This document shows positions 55,666-63,472 of a stretch of 64,000 bases of DNA, piece by piece. The stretch comes from Bog-756 sp963699345. Lineage in GTDB: Bacteria > Actinomycetota > Acidimicrobiia > Acidimicrobiales > RAAP-2. Each line of letters starts with the position of its first letter. Position 1 is the first letter of the stretch. The position numbers were made by a program, and so were the translations under genes. Below the pieces are notes generated by a model. It was not told where the DNA came from, ran no database searches, and saw nothing but the letters and a program-made list of their open reading frames with translations. Where the stretch lies: positions 1,364,001 to 1,428,000 of the forward strand of contig CAVOTL010000005.1 in assembly GCA_963699345.1 (NCBI GenBank), read 5' to 3'.

Positions 55666-56744
55666 GCCGCCTGCCCCCGGGCGAGGTCGACCACCCCGGC
55701 CACCGTCCCTTCCGGTGCGACGGTCGCCCCGCCGTCGAGGACGACCGGGGTCGGACGGAGCCGGAGCGCACAGGCGCCACACCAGGCGGCGTCGTCAGCC
55801 GGCAGGTCCCCACCGAGGAGGCGCCGGGTGCCGGCGACGCACCGTCTGGTGGCGGCCACGAGGAGCTCGCGGTCGACCGGATCGACGTCGATCTCACCGG
55901 TGCGCGAGAAGTACGTGGCGACGACGAAGGGCGGGACCGAGCTGCGCAAGGTCTCGACCAGGGCGTCGAACCCGCGCTCGTGCCGGTGACCGGGGTGCCG
56001 GGCACCCGACGGCGACCTCGGTCAGCGCCACCGTCGCCACCCCGTCGGCCGGGCGGCCGATGGCCAGGTCGACCCGGGTCGTCAGCTCGACGGCGCCGTC
56101 GGGCGAGCGGGACCCGGAGCACGTCGTCGGTGCGGGGGAGCCAGGACGGGTCGAGCGGCGGCCACCGGTCGACGACGGCCCCGGGCCTGGCGGGTGACCT
56201 CCATGGCGAGTTCGGCCCGTTCGGCCCGGGCCAGACCCTCGATCCAGGCCACGAGCGGGACCTGGCGATCGTCGAGGGAGAGGCTCTCGAGCGCCTCGGC
56301 CATCGGATCCGTCGATGTGGCCGACGGTCACCAGCTGGCGGAAGAGCACGCCCGACCAGCGCCCCGCACGCCAGCGGGAGGCTGAACGAACGCTCGGCGC
56401 CGTCCTCGGCCCGACGGTGGGCCCGGCACGACAGGGCCCGTTCGAGCCGGTCCGCGCGTCACGACGACGCGGACCCCGTCCGGTGACGGCGGTCGGTGTC
56501 CGAGGACTTCGGCGATCCGTCCTCCAGGAAGGAGCGGAGCTCGTCGGCGAAGGTCGGGTCGGCGGCCGGGCGGGCCCGACCGGTCGCCCGGAGGCGGTCC
56601 AACAGCGCGACGCCGGCCAGTGGCGTGTCGCCGACCTCGACGGCGAGGGGCCCACCACGGCCCCGATGCGGTGGTGTCGTGAGCTCTTCCGGTGCAGGCC
56701 CGGTGCCCCTGCGCTCCCCCCTCGGGGCGTCCGTCGTTCTCCAT
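55662..56744 (-). CDS. Uncharacterised actinobacterial protein A of a coupled pair, frame broken
   Basis: About 360 residues in several frames. Starts MENDGRPEGGAQGH; later blocks are PLAVEVGDTPLAGVALLDRL, FADELRSFLEDG, LVTVGHIDGSDA-type, VPLVAWIEGLARAERAELAM, GAVELTTRVDLAIGRPADGV and the final LRSSVPPFVVATYFSRTGEI, DVDPVDRELLVAATRRCVAG with ADDAAWCGACALRLRPTPVV. The R-x-D-L-A-I-G-R-P block and CGAC could belong to a RecB-like PD-(D/E)xK nuclease fold, but this is only a guess. The C-terminus is coupled by GTGA to protein B. Function unknown. Confidence 0.5.
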
Positions 56745-56814
56745 GGACACAGTGTGGACGCGCGGGTGTCACACGACCCGTGGCGTTTCGGGGTCCCCGG
56801 TAGCCTCTGCCCCG

Positions 56815-57046
56815 ATGACCGTCGCGGCCACGTCCCCACTCTTCGCCGTCGTCTTCACCGTGTTCGTGGTGGCCTTCGTCGCCCTGGTCGTCCTCACGTT
56901 CCGGTTCGTCATCGGCCAGGCCCGGTCGAACCGGGCCGTCTGGCTGGAGCGCCGGGCCGGCGGTGGCGACGTCGCCGCCGACGGGAGCGGGCCGACGAGG
57001 TCGGGGAACTCGAGGAGGACGAGGAGGAGGACGAGGAGCGGCATGA
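56815..57046 (+). CDS. Small single-pass membrane protein before patatin, end uncertain
   Basis: ATG at 56815 opens TVAATSPLFAVVFTVFVVAF and VALVVLTFRFVIGQARSNRA, one membrane helix, then WLERRAGGGDVAADGSG. In the adjacent frame the next residues are an acidic tail (GELEEDEEEDEER). In its own frame there is no stop before the patatin start at 57043. A TGA overlapping that ATG (57044-57046) is the natural end if an indel lies near 56990. The acidic tail looks more protein-like than the Arg-rich alternative. Function unknown. Confidence 0.45.
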
Positions 57047-58032
57047 CCGCCCTGGTCCTCGCCGGCGGCAGCACCCGGGGGGCGATCCAGATCGGCATGC
57101 TCCAGGTGCTGGCGGAGCACGGGTTCGTTCCCGACCGGGTGTACGGCTCGTCGGTCGGGGCCATCAACGGCGCCGGGTTCGCCGCCGACCCGACCCGCGA
57201 GGGGGTCGAGCGGATGGCCCAGATCTGGCTCGGGCTGAAGCGCGAGGACGTCTACCCCCAGGGCCGCCTGCACGGACCCTGGCTCTACCTCCAGCAGCGG
57301 GACGCGGTGTACTCGAACTCCGGTCTCCGCTCCATCGTCTCGCAGGGGTTCCCCTTCGAGCGCCTCGAGGAGTCGACGATCCCGCTGGAGGTGGTGGCCA
57401 CGTCGTTGACGGACGGAGGCGAACGGTGGTTCACCCAGGGTCCGGCGGTCGCCCCGATCCTGGCGTCCGCGGCGATGCCCGCCATCTTCCCGCCCGTCGA
57501 GATCGACGGGGAGCGCTACATCGACGGTGGCGTGGTGAACAACGTGCCCATCCAGCGGGCCATCGACGCCGGGGCCACCCGGATCGTGGTACTCCTCTGC
57601 TCACCGCCGATCGTGACCCCGGCCCCGTCCCGGCGACCGGTCGAGGGCATGGTCAACGCGCTCCTCATCGCCATCCACGCCCGGTTCGTGCGGGACATGT
57701 CGCACCTGCCCGACGGCGTCGAGGTCATCCTCTGCTCGGGCCCCGAGGGCGCGACCCGGGACTTCGACGACTTCTCCACCACCGAGCACCTGATCGCCCT
57801 CGGCCGGGCCGAGGCCTCCGAGATCGTGCGCCGGTACGGACTCGGAACGATCCCCTACCCGGCGCCACCGCTCCCGGTGCCGGCGGTCGCCGGTCCCGTC
57901 GACGTCGGCGGCCGGAGACCGGGACGCCCGGCCCGGTCGACCCGGAGGCCCCGGGCGAGCGCTCCCCCGACGCGTCCCCGACGGCGTCCACGACTGCGTC
58001 ACACGGGTCACCCGTCGCCGTCCCGCCGGTGA
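57043..58032 (+). CDS. Patatin-like phospholipase / RssA-type hydrolase
   Basis: A protein of about 330 residues. It opens MTALVLAGGSTRGAIQIGML (glycine-rich oxyanion loop), then VLAEHGFVPDRVYGSSVGAI NG with the nucleophile Ser in GSSVG, and the catalytic Asp in ERYIDGGVVNNVPIQRAIDA (DGG). It cleaves acyl esters, probably phospholipids. AGGAG lies six bases before the ATG at 57043. The conserved domain ends near 57860. Beyond that the frame reads Arg-rich sequence; the other frame reads a Pro/Ser/Thr-rich tail (PETGTPGPVDPEAP) ending at 58055, so an indel near 57910 is likely. Confidence 0.88.
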   Translation: MTALVLAGGSTRGAIQIGMLQVLAEHGFVPDRVYGSSVGAINGAGFAADPTREGVERMAQIWLGLKREDVYPQGRLHGPWLYLQQRDAVYSNSGLRSIVSQGFPFERLEESTIPLEVVATSLTDGGERWFTQGPAVAPILASAAMPAIFPPVEIDGERYIDGGVVNNVPIQRAIDAGATRIVVLLCSPPIVTPAPSRRPVEGMVNALLIAIHARFVRDMSHLPDGVEVILCSGPEGATRDFDDFSTTEHLIALGRAEASEIVRRYGLGTIPYPAPPLPVPAVAGPVDVGGRRPGRPARSTRRPRASAPPTRPRRRPRLRHTGHPSPSRR

Positions 58033-58720
58033 TCCAGCCCGACCCCGGCACGTAGCGCCGCACGATCCGGGCCGGCACCCCCGCCACGACGCAGTGGTCG
58101 GGGAACGTGCCGCGGACGACCGCACCCGCCCCCACCACCACGTTGCGGCCCAGCACGGTGCCCGGCAGGATGACCACCCCGGTCCCGAGCCAGCTGCCGT
58201 CGCCGATGACGACGGGGACGTCGTTCGGCCACTGCACGTGGACGACCTCGTCGGGGTTCTCGTAGCCGTGGTTCTGGTCGGTGATGTAGACGTACGGCCC
58301 GGTCTGGACGTCACTGCCGATCTCGATGGAGAAGTGGCCCACGATGTGGCTGCCGCGGCCGATCATGGTGCGGTCCCCGATGCGGACGACGGGGTCGGTG
58401 ACCATCTGCTGGCCCGGCACCATGCCGGCCGACAGGCTCACGTACGGGCCGATGAGGGTGTCCCGGCCGATGCGGATCCACTCCTCGCCGAAGATGGCGC
58501 CCGTCGGGAAGGCGAGGCAGCTGCCCCGGCCGAAGGCGCCGAACCGGTCGGCCAGCCGGTCACCGGGGCCGGTGGCGCCGTGGCGGGCCATCCAGTCCCA
58601 GCCGGCGTGGACCAGCGCGTGCAGGAGGCGGTGGCGTCGGGCCTTCAGGTCGCGTGGCGGGTGGGCGACGGGTCGCGGCGTGACGGCGGGCCGGGGGGTG
58701 ACCCCGGGGAACAGCGGCAT
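57725..58720 (-). CDS. Hexapeptide-repeat acyltransferase
   Basis: Left-handed beta-helix acyltransferase of the maltose/galactoside O-acetyltransferase type. Hexapeptide repeats run through IRIGRDTLIGPYVSLSAGMV, VVRIGDRTMIGRGSHIVGHF, SIEIGSDVQTGPYVYITDQN (catalytic His in QNHGYEN) and VVIGDGSWLGTGVVILPGTV with LGRNVVVGAGAVVRGTFPDH, ending GVPARIVRRYVPGSGWITGG. The open frame continues to 57725, antisense to the patatin 3' end, but the last conserved residue is near 58020 and a stop in another frame lies at 58008. Start ATG at 58720; a GTG near 58800 in another frame is possible. Confidence 0.85.
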   Translation of the reverse strand: MPLFPGVTPRPAVTPRPVAHPPRDLKARRHRLLHALVHAGWDWMARHGATGPGDRLADRFGAFGRGSCLAFPTGAIFGEEWIRIGRDTLIGPYVSLSAGMVPGQQMVTDPVVRIGDRTMIGRGSHIVGHFSIEIGSDVQTGPYVYITDQNHGYENPDEVVHVQWPNDVPVVIGDGSWLGTGVVILPGTVLGRNVVVGAGAVVRGTFPDHCVVAGVPARIVRRYVPGSGWITGGTATGDPCDAVVDAVGDASGERSPGASGSTGPGVPVSGRRRRRDRRPPAPGAVAPGRGSFRVRTGARSRRPRPGRGRSGARWWRSRRSPGSRPRGPSRG

Positions 58721-58870
58721 CGGCGCCGGGAGGGGCGCCGGTGGGACGTCCGGGGACGTCGGCGCCGTGGTCGGGGTCCGGGCTCGCTGCGCTCACCCCG
58801 CGACGGTATCTGACGGACCGACCACCGGTCGCACCGGCGCGCGCCGGTGGTCGGTCCCTACGATGGCACC

Positions 58871-59689
58871 GTGCACGAGGAGGAGAGCGCACCCGACGAG
58901 GAGGTCGTCGTCGACCCCCGGGACGTCGACGACGTGCTGGTCGACAAGGCCCGGCTCGGTCGCTCGGGATTCTCCACCGGGTCGGCGCTCTACGAGCGGG
59001 CCCGTCCGGGCTACTCCGACGAGGCCGTCGCCCACCTCGTGGCGGCGCTCGGCATCGCCACCGGGCGTCGGGTGCTGGACGTGGCCGCCGGGACCGGCAA
59101 GCTGACCCGGGCCCTGGTGGCCACCGGCGCCGACGGTCGTGGCCTGCGAGCCCTCCGCCTCCATGCGGGACGTCTTCGCCGCGATGGTGCCCGGCACCCC
59201 GCAGATCGCCGGCACGGCCGAGCAGCTGGGACGTCGGCGACGGCACCGTCGACGCGGTCACGGTGGCCCAGGCCTTCCACTGGTTCGACGCTCCGGCGGC
59301 CCTGGCCGAGTTCGCCCGGGTACTGCGGCCGGGTGGCGGGCTCGGCCTGGTGTGGAACGAGCGCGACGAGTCGGACCCGGTCGTCGCCGAGCTCACCCGG
59401 ATCAGCAAGTGGGACATCCACCAGCCGTACCCCGTGGGGATGGACTTCGGTTCGGTCATCGACGCCTCGGGCCGGTTCGGCCCCGTGACGCGCACCCGGT
59501 TCCGCTTCACCCAGGAGCTCGACCGCACCGGCTTCGTCGAGCAGGTGGCGTCCCGCAGCTACATCGCCGTGCTCCCCGAGGACCGGCGACGCCGGATCCT
59601 GGACGACGTGGCGGACCTGGCGGCGACGCTGCCGGGAGCCGATCGGACTCCCCTACATCGCCGACCTCTTCTGCGCCACCGTGCGCTGA
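58871..59689 (+). CDS. Class I SAM-dependent methyltransferase, frame broken
   Basis: About 270 residues. It starts MHEEESAPDEEVVVDPRDVD, then FSTGSALYERARPGYSDEAV and motif I RRVLDVAAGTGKLTRALVAT (DVAAGTGKL). A second frame gives ACEPSASMRDVFAAMVPGTP, a third VDAVTVAQAFHWFDAPAALA (motif IV-like AQAFHWFD), FARVLRPGGGLGLVWNERDE and LDRTGFVEQVASRSYIAVLP, and the last PYIADLFCATVR. Q-A-F-H-W-F is typical of the Methyltransf_11 group with unknown small-molecule substrates. Breaks lie near 59140, 59228 and 59645. The GTG at 58871 is the start. Confidence 0.85.
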
Positions 59690-59797
59690 CCGGGGCTCCC
59701 GGGCTTGCCACCGGCGGCCGCCGGCGCGGCACCCTGTGCCGGGTCCCGGGCGCAGGAGCGGCCACCACGACCCGCCATCCAGGGGAGGGCACCGACC

Positions 59798-60157
59798 ATG
59801 ATCAAGCTGACCTGTCTGCTGCGGCGCAAGGAGGGGCTGTCCCCCGCCGAGTTCCACGCCTACTGGCGGGACCACCACGGACCGCTGATCGCCTCCTCCA
59901 GCGCGGCCAAGTACGTCATCCGCTACGAGCAGAACCCACGGCCGCTCGACGACTACCGGGACGACGACGACCGGTCCGGCTACGACGGCGTGACGGTGCA
60001 GTGGTTCGAGTCGATGGACGCCTACTACGCCCACATGGGCGAGCCGGACTTTCCCGCCATGATGGAGGACATCGCCAAGTTCCTCGACACCGACCACCTC
60101 GAGGTCGTGCTGACCGAGGAGCCGAGGATCGTGATCGACGGCGCCGTCGACTGGTAG
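59798..60157 (+). CDS. EthD-domain protein
   Basis: A 119-residue EthD/ferredoxin-like alpha-beta-barrel protein: MIKLTCLLRRKEGLSPAEFH, AYWRDHHGPLIASSSAAKYV, the central YDGVTVQWFESMDAYYAHMG and EPDFPAMMEDIAKFLDTDHL. The H-A-Y-W-R-D-H-H-G-P motif is diagnostic. EthD proteins accompany P450 monooxygenases (the eth ether-degradation operon) and polyketide enzymes; here a P450 gene follows 157 bases downstream on the same strand. GGGGAGGG precedes the ATG at 59798. The frame is intact. Confidence 0.9.
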   Translation: MIKLTCLLRRKEGLSPAEFHAYWRDHHGPLIASSSAAKYVIRYEQNPRPLDDYRDDDDRSGYDGVTVQWFESMDAYYAHMGEPDFPAMMEDIAKFLDTDHLEVVLTEEPRIVIDGAVDW

Positions 60158-60238
60158 CCGTCCCGCCGGCCACCCGCCCGGCGCCCGCCCGGTCGCCGGC
60201 GGGCGTCTCCGGGGCCCGGTAGGCCGCGTCAATGCTTG

Positions 60239-60267
60239 TTGACAGGGGGTGGCCCCGGACCTACGAT
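60239..60267 (+). promoter_or_regulatory. Near-consensus sigma70-type promoter for the P450-TetR operon
   Basis: TTGACA (60239-60244), exactly 17 bases, TACGAT (60262-60267). The -35 is perfect. The start point would fall inside the operator below, about 40 bases before the P450 start codon. Confidence 0.8.
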
Positions 60268-60275
60268 CCATCTTT

Positions 60276-60292
60276 TCGGACAGACTGTCCGA
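60276..60292. promoter_or_regulatory. Palindromic TetR-type operator
   Basis: TCGGACAG-A-CTGTCCGA: perfect 8-base arms around one base, directly downstream of the -10. Outer arms ATCCAT and ATGGAT (60266-60297) extend the dyad with a small offset. The TetR gene at 61573 is the likely binder. Confidence 0.8.
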
Positions 60293-60314
60293 TGGATAGG
60301 AGGGGGCGTCCGAC

Positions 60315-61572
60315 ATGAGTCAGACGGAACTGGACATCAGCGGCGTCGACTTCGGCGACATCAACCTGCTCGACTCGACCGTGTTCGCCGAGCGGGTGCC
60401 CCACGAGTGGTTCGCCTTCCTGCGCCGGAACGCACCCGTGTGGTGGCAGGAGGAGGAGGACGGTCCGGGATTCTGGGCGGTGACCACCCTGGCCGAGGCC
60501 ACCCAGGTCAACCGCGACTACGAGCACTTCTCCTCGGCCCGCAAGGCCACCTACCTCTGGGAGCTGGCCGAGGACGACCTCGCCCAGCAGCAGCTCGTCA
60601 TGTTGAACATGGATCCCCCGCTGCACACCCGGTACCGCCGTCTGGTCAACAAGGGGTTCACGCCCCGTATGGTGAACCAGCTCCACCAGCGCATCCACGC
60701 CGCCACCGACGACATCATCGACTCGGTCATCGAGCGCGGGTCGGCCGACTTCGTGACCGACATCGCCGCCGAGCTGCCCCTGGTGGTGATCGCCGAACTC
60801 CTCGGGGTGCCCAACGAGGACCGGCACCGGATGTTCGACTGGTCCAACCGGATGATCGGCTCCGAGGACCCCGAGTACCAGTCGGCCGGCGAGGCCGCCC
60901 AGATGGCCTCGATGGAGCTCTACGCCTACGCGTCGGAGCTGTTCGCCACGAAGCGGGTCGACCCCCACGACGACCTGATGAGCGTGCTCACCCAGGTCGA
61001 GATCGAGGGTGAGCAGCTCTCGTCGTTCGAGCTCGAGCTGTTCTTCCTGCTGTTGACGGTGGCCGGCAACGAGACGACGCGGAACCTGATCTCGGGGGCC
61101 ATGGCCACGTTCTTCGAGCACCCGGACCAGTGGGAGCTGCTCCGCAAGGACCGGTCGCTGCTGCCCGACGCCGTCGAGGAGATGCTCCGGTTCGTGACCC
61201 CGGTGATGAACTTCCGGCGCCAGTCCACTGCCGACGTTCGAACTCGGCGGCCAGAAGATCGAGGCCGATTCCAAGGTCGTGTTCTTCCACATCTCCGCCA
61301 ACCGCGACGAGCTCGCCTTCGAGAACCCCCAGACCTTCGACATCACCCGGAACCCCAACCCGCACATGGCCTTCGGGGCGGGCGGGCCCCACTTCTGCCT
61401 GGGGGCCAACCTGGCCCGCATGGAGATCCGGGTCATGTTCGAGCACCTGCTCGACCGCATGCCCGACATGGAGCTGGCGGGGGACGTCCAGCGCCTCCAG
61501 TCGGCGTTCATCAGTGGCGTCAAGCACATCCCCATCACCTTCCCCACCGGTCCGCGCGTCAGCGCCGGGTAG
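60315..61572 (+). CDS. Cytochrome P450, frame broken at 61236
   Basis: About 419 residues, of the actinobacterial CYP125/142-like type (tentative). Substrate-access start DFGDINLLDSTVFAERVPHE; MDPPLHTRYRRLVNKGFTPR (C helix); I helix LLTVAGNETTRNLISGAMAT with the proton-relay A-G-N-E-T-T; K helix AVEEMLRFVTPVMNFRR (E-x-x-R); and heme-binding loop HMAFGAGGPHFCLGANLARM with Cys. A single surplus base at 61236 separates STAD from FELGGQKIEADSKVV. It needs a ferredoxin and reductase, not in the window. It is preceded by an EthD gene and followed, head to tail, by TetR. Confidence 0.95.
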
Positions 61573-62193
61573 GTGGCCGCCCGTCGGACGTCCGACGACC
61601 TCAGAGAGGTCATCCGCGACTTCCGCCGCGACCAGGTGATCGACGTCGCCCGCCGGCTGTTCGGCGAGCGGGGGACGACCGACGTCTCGATGGACGAGAT
61701 CGCCTCCGAGGCCGGGGTGGCCCGTTCGACGGTCTACGTGTACTTCGCCAACCGCGACGAGCTGCTGCGGGCCTGTCTGCAGCGCATGCACAACCAGTTG
61801 ATCGACGCCGTGGCCGGCTCGTGGGAGGAGGACGCCGAGCCCTCCGTCCGGCTCGAGCGCCTCATCGAGGAGATGCTGGCCCGGGTGGACGACAGTCCGG
61901 CCTTCTTCCGGCTCGCCCTGGTCACCCAGGGGGCCCCGTCGGGGAGCTCGGAGGCCGTCGGCAGCGAGCTAGCCCTCATCGGACTGGCCGTCGCCGGACT
62001 GATCCGGGACCTGGTGGTCGACGGGATCGAGCGGGGCGAGTTCCGCCCGATCGATCCGGACCTCGCCATCACGCTCATCGGCCAGCAGCTCTACGGGGCG
62101 ATGGCGGTCCGGGCCGAGGAGCCCCGTCCCCCGGAACGGTCACGGGCGGCGGCCGACACGGTGCAGTTCATCCTGCACGGCCTGTCGGTGTGA
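61573..62193 (+). CDS. TetR-family transcriptional regulator
   Basis: A 206-residue repressor, intact. DNA-binding part: RDFRRDQVIDVARRLFGERG, VSMDEIASEAGVARSTVYVY and FANRDELLRACLQRMHNQLI. The C-terminal part includes FFRLALVTQGAPSGSSEAVG and ELALIGLAVAGLIRDLVVDG, with IGQQLYGAMAVR at the end. The GTG start abuts the P450 stop (no gap), so P450 and TetR are one operon with autoregulation through the palindrome at 60276. The ligand is probably the P450 substrate or product. Confidence 0.92.
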   Translation: MAARRTSDDLREVIRDFRRDQVIDVARRLFGERGTTDVSMDEIASEAGVARSTVYVYFANRDELLRACLQRMHNQLIDAVAGSWEEDAEPSVRLERLIEEMLARVDDSPAFFRLALVTQGAPSGSSEAVGSELALIGLAVAGLIRDLVVDGIERGEFRPIDPDLAITLIGQQLYGAMAVRAEEPRPPERSRAAADTVQFILHGLSV

Positions 62194-62221
62194 AGCACCG
62201 GTCCGTGGGGACCCCGGTCGG

Positions 62222-63124
62222 CTAGTTGCGTCCGCCGAAGATCCGCAGCAGGGCGAGGTACACCATCATCGACGACTGCAGCAGCATGAACGCCGAGAAC
62301 CACTCGGCGTCGGCGTCGAAGCCGAGCGCCTCGGCGCGGTCCACGAAGCTGAAGTCCACGAACAGGTTCATGACCGCCAGGACCAGGTAGAGGACCCCGA
62401 AGATCAGCAGGCCGCTGATGCCGCTGAGCCCCCAGCCGGTCAGGATGGCCGTGAGCATGACGACCACCATGCCGATGCCGGCCACCAGCGTGATCTTGAA
62501 GAACCGCGGTCCGACGCGCACCAGACCGGTCCGGTAGACGCCCCAGACGGCGGCCACCACGGCCACGGTTCCGACGATGGCGAGCGTCACCACGTGCGAG
62601 TTCTGGCCGGCGTAGAAGCGGGAGATGACGCCGAGGACGAATCCTTCGACCACGGCGAACACCGGCGCCAGCACCGGGGCGCGGCGGGGTTGGAACGAGC
62701 ACCACAGCGCCACCCCTAGGCCCACGAACATGCCCGCCCAGGCCAGGCCCACCGGGGCGTCGGCGATGTAGGCGACGGCACCGACCACGATGGCCAGGAG
62801 ACCGAGCAGCCCCGCCTTGTTCAGGGCTCCGTCGGCGGAGAACCGGCGGGCGCCCCCGGCCACGGGAGGAGCCGGCGGCGGCCCCTGGGGCTGCAACTGC
62901 CACGCCGCACCGTCCCACAGCCACCAGTTGCCGTCGGGCTGCTGCTTCCAGTTGGTCGGTGTCGTGGCCGGGGCGGCCGTCGCCCCCGGGAAGGTGGTGG
63001 CCATGCGGTTGAAGTTCGACACGGTCCCGAACGACGCCCCGGTCGAGCGCGTCCGCGTGGCGGTGCCACCGGACGGCCTGCCCCCCGAAGGGGTGCCGGG
63101 GGTGGATCCTTGCGTCGAGGTCAT
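62222..63124 (-). CDS. Bax-inhibitor-1/YccA-family membrane protein
   Basis: A 300-residue protein, intact. The N-terminal 90 residues are a low-complexity cytosolic segment with a DUF2510-like motif (WKQQPDGNWWLWDGAAWQLQ). Seven membrane helices follow: AGLLGLLAIVVGAVAYIADA, GLAWAGMFVGLGVALWC, PVLAPVFAVVEGFVLGVISR, VTLAIVGTVAVVAAVWGVYR, RFFKITLVAGIGMVVVMLTA and others. The ending FVDFSFVDRAEALGFDADAE and LLQSSMMVYLALLRIFGG is diagnostic of the actinobacterial YccA/YetJ type. It is probably a Ca2+-leak or membrane-stress protein. Convergent with the TetR gene. Confidence 0.92.
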   Translation of the reverse strand: MTSTQGSTPGTPSGGRPSGGTATRTRSTGASFGTVSNFNRMATTFPGATAAPATTPTNWKQQPDGNWWLWDGAAWQLQPQGPPPAPPVAGGARRFSADGALNKAGLLGLLAIVVGAVAYIADAPVGLAWAGMFVGLGVALWCSFQPRRAPVLAPVFAVVEGFVLGVISRFYAGQNSHVVTLAIVGTVAVVAAVWGVYRTGLVRVGPRFFKITLVAGIGMVVVMLTAILTGWGLSGISGLLIFGVLYLVLAVMNLFVDFSFVDRAEALGFDADAEWFSAFMLLQSSMMVYLALLRIFGGRN

Positions 63125-63199
63125 GGTCGCTCCTGGTGGTCCGTTTCGCCCTCCAGTGTACCGGTCCGCCCCGACGCCACCCCGTCGGCGGTCCCGGGA

Positions 63200-63472
63200 T
63201 CAGCCCCCGGCGACCGCCGGGACGATCGACAGCGTCTGCCCGGCCGCGACGGGGGTGTCCAGTCCCTCGAGGAACCGGACGTCCTCCTCGTCGAGGAACA
63301 CGTTGACGAACCGGCGCAGGCCGCCCGCATCGTCGAAGATCCGTTCGGCGAAGCCGGGATGGGCGGCGTCGAGGCCCTTCAGGACCTCACCGACGGTGGA
63401 CCCCTCCATCGGGACCTCACCCACCCCTCCGGTGAGCGTGCGCAGCTGCGCGGGGACTCGGACGTTGATCAC
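63200..63472 (-). CDS. MoaD/ThiS-family sulfur-carrier protein (CysO-like)
   Basis: A 90-residue ubiquitin-fold protein: INVRVPAQLRTLTGGVGEVP, GSTVGEVLKGLDAAHPGFAE, LRRFVNVFLDEEDVRFLEGL and the C-terminal diglycine LSIVPAVAGG, which is adenylated and converted to a thiocarboxylate in carriers of this group. It matches CysO of Mycobacterium tuberculosis in character (R-F-V-N-V-x-x-x-x-x-D-V-R-F). The GTG at 63472 overlaps the thrC stop (GTGA). Coupling to threonine synthase is a recurring actinobacterial arrangement. The frame is intact. Confidence 0.88.
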   Translation of the reverse strand: MINVRVPAQLRTLTGGVGEVPMEGSTVGEVLKGLDAAHPGFAERIFDDAGGLRRFVNVFLDEEDVRFLEGLDTPVAAGQTLSIVPAVAGG

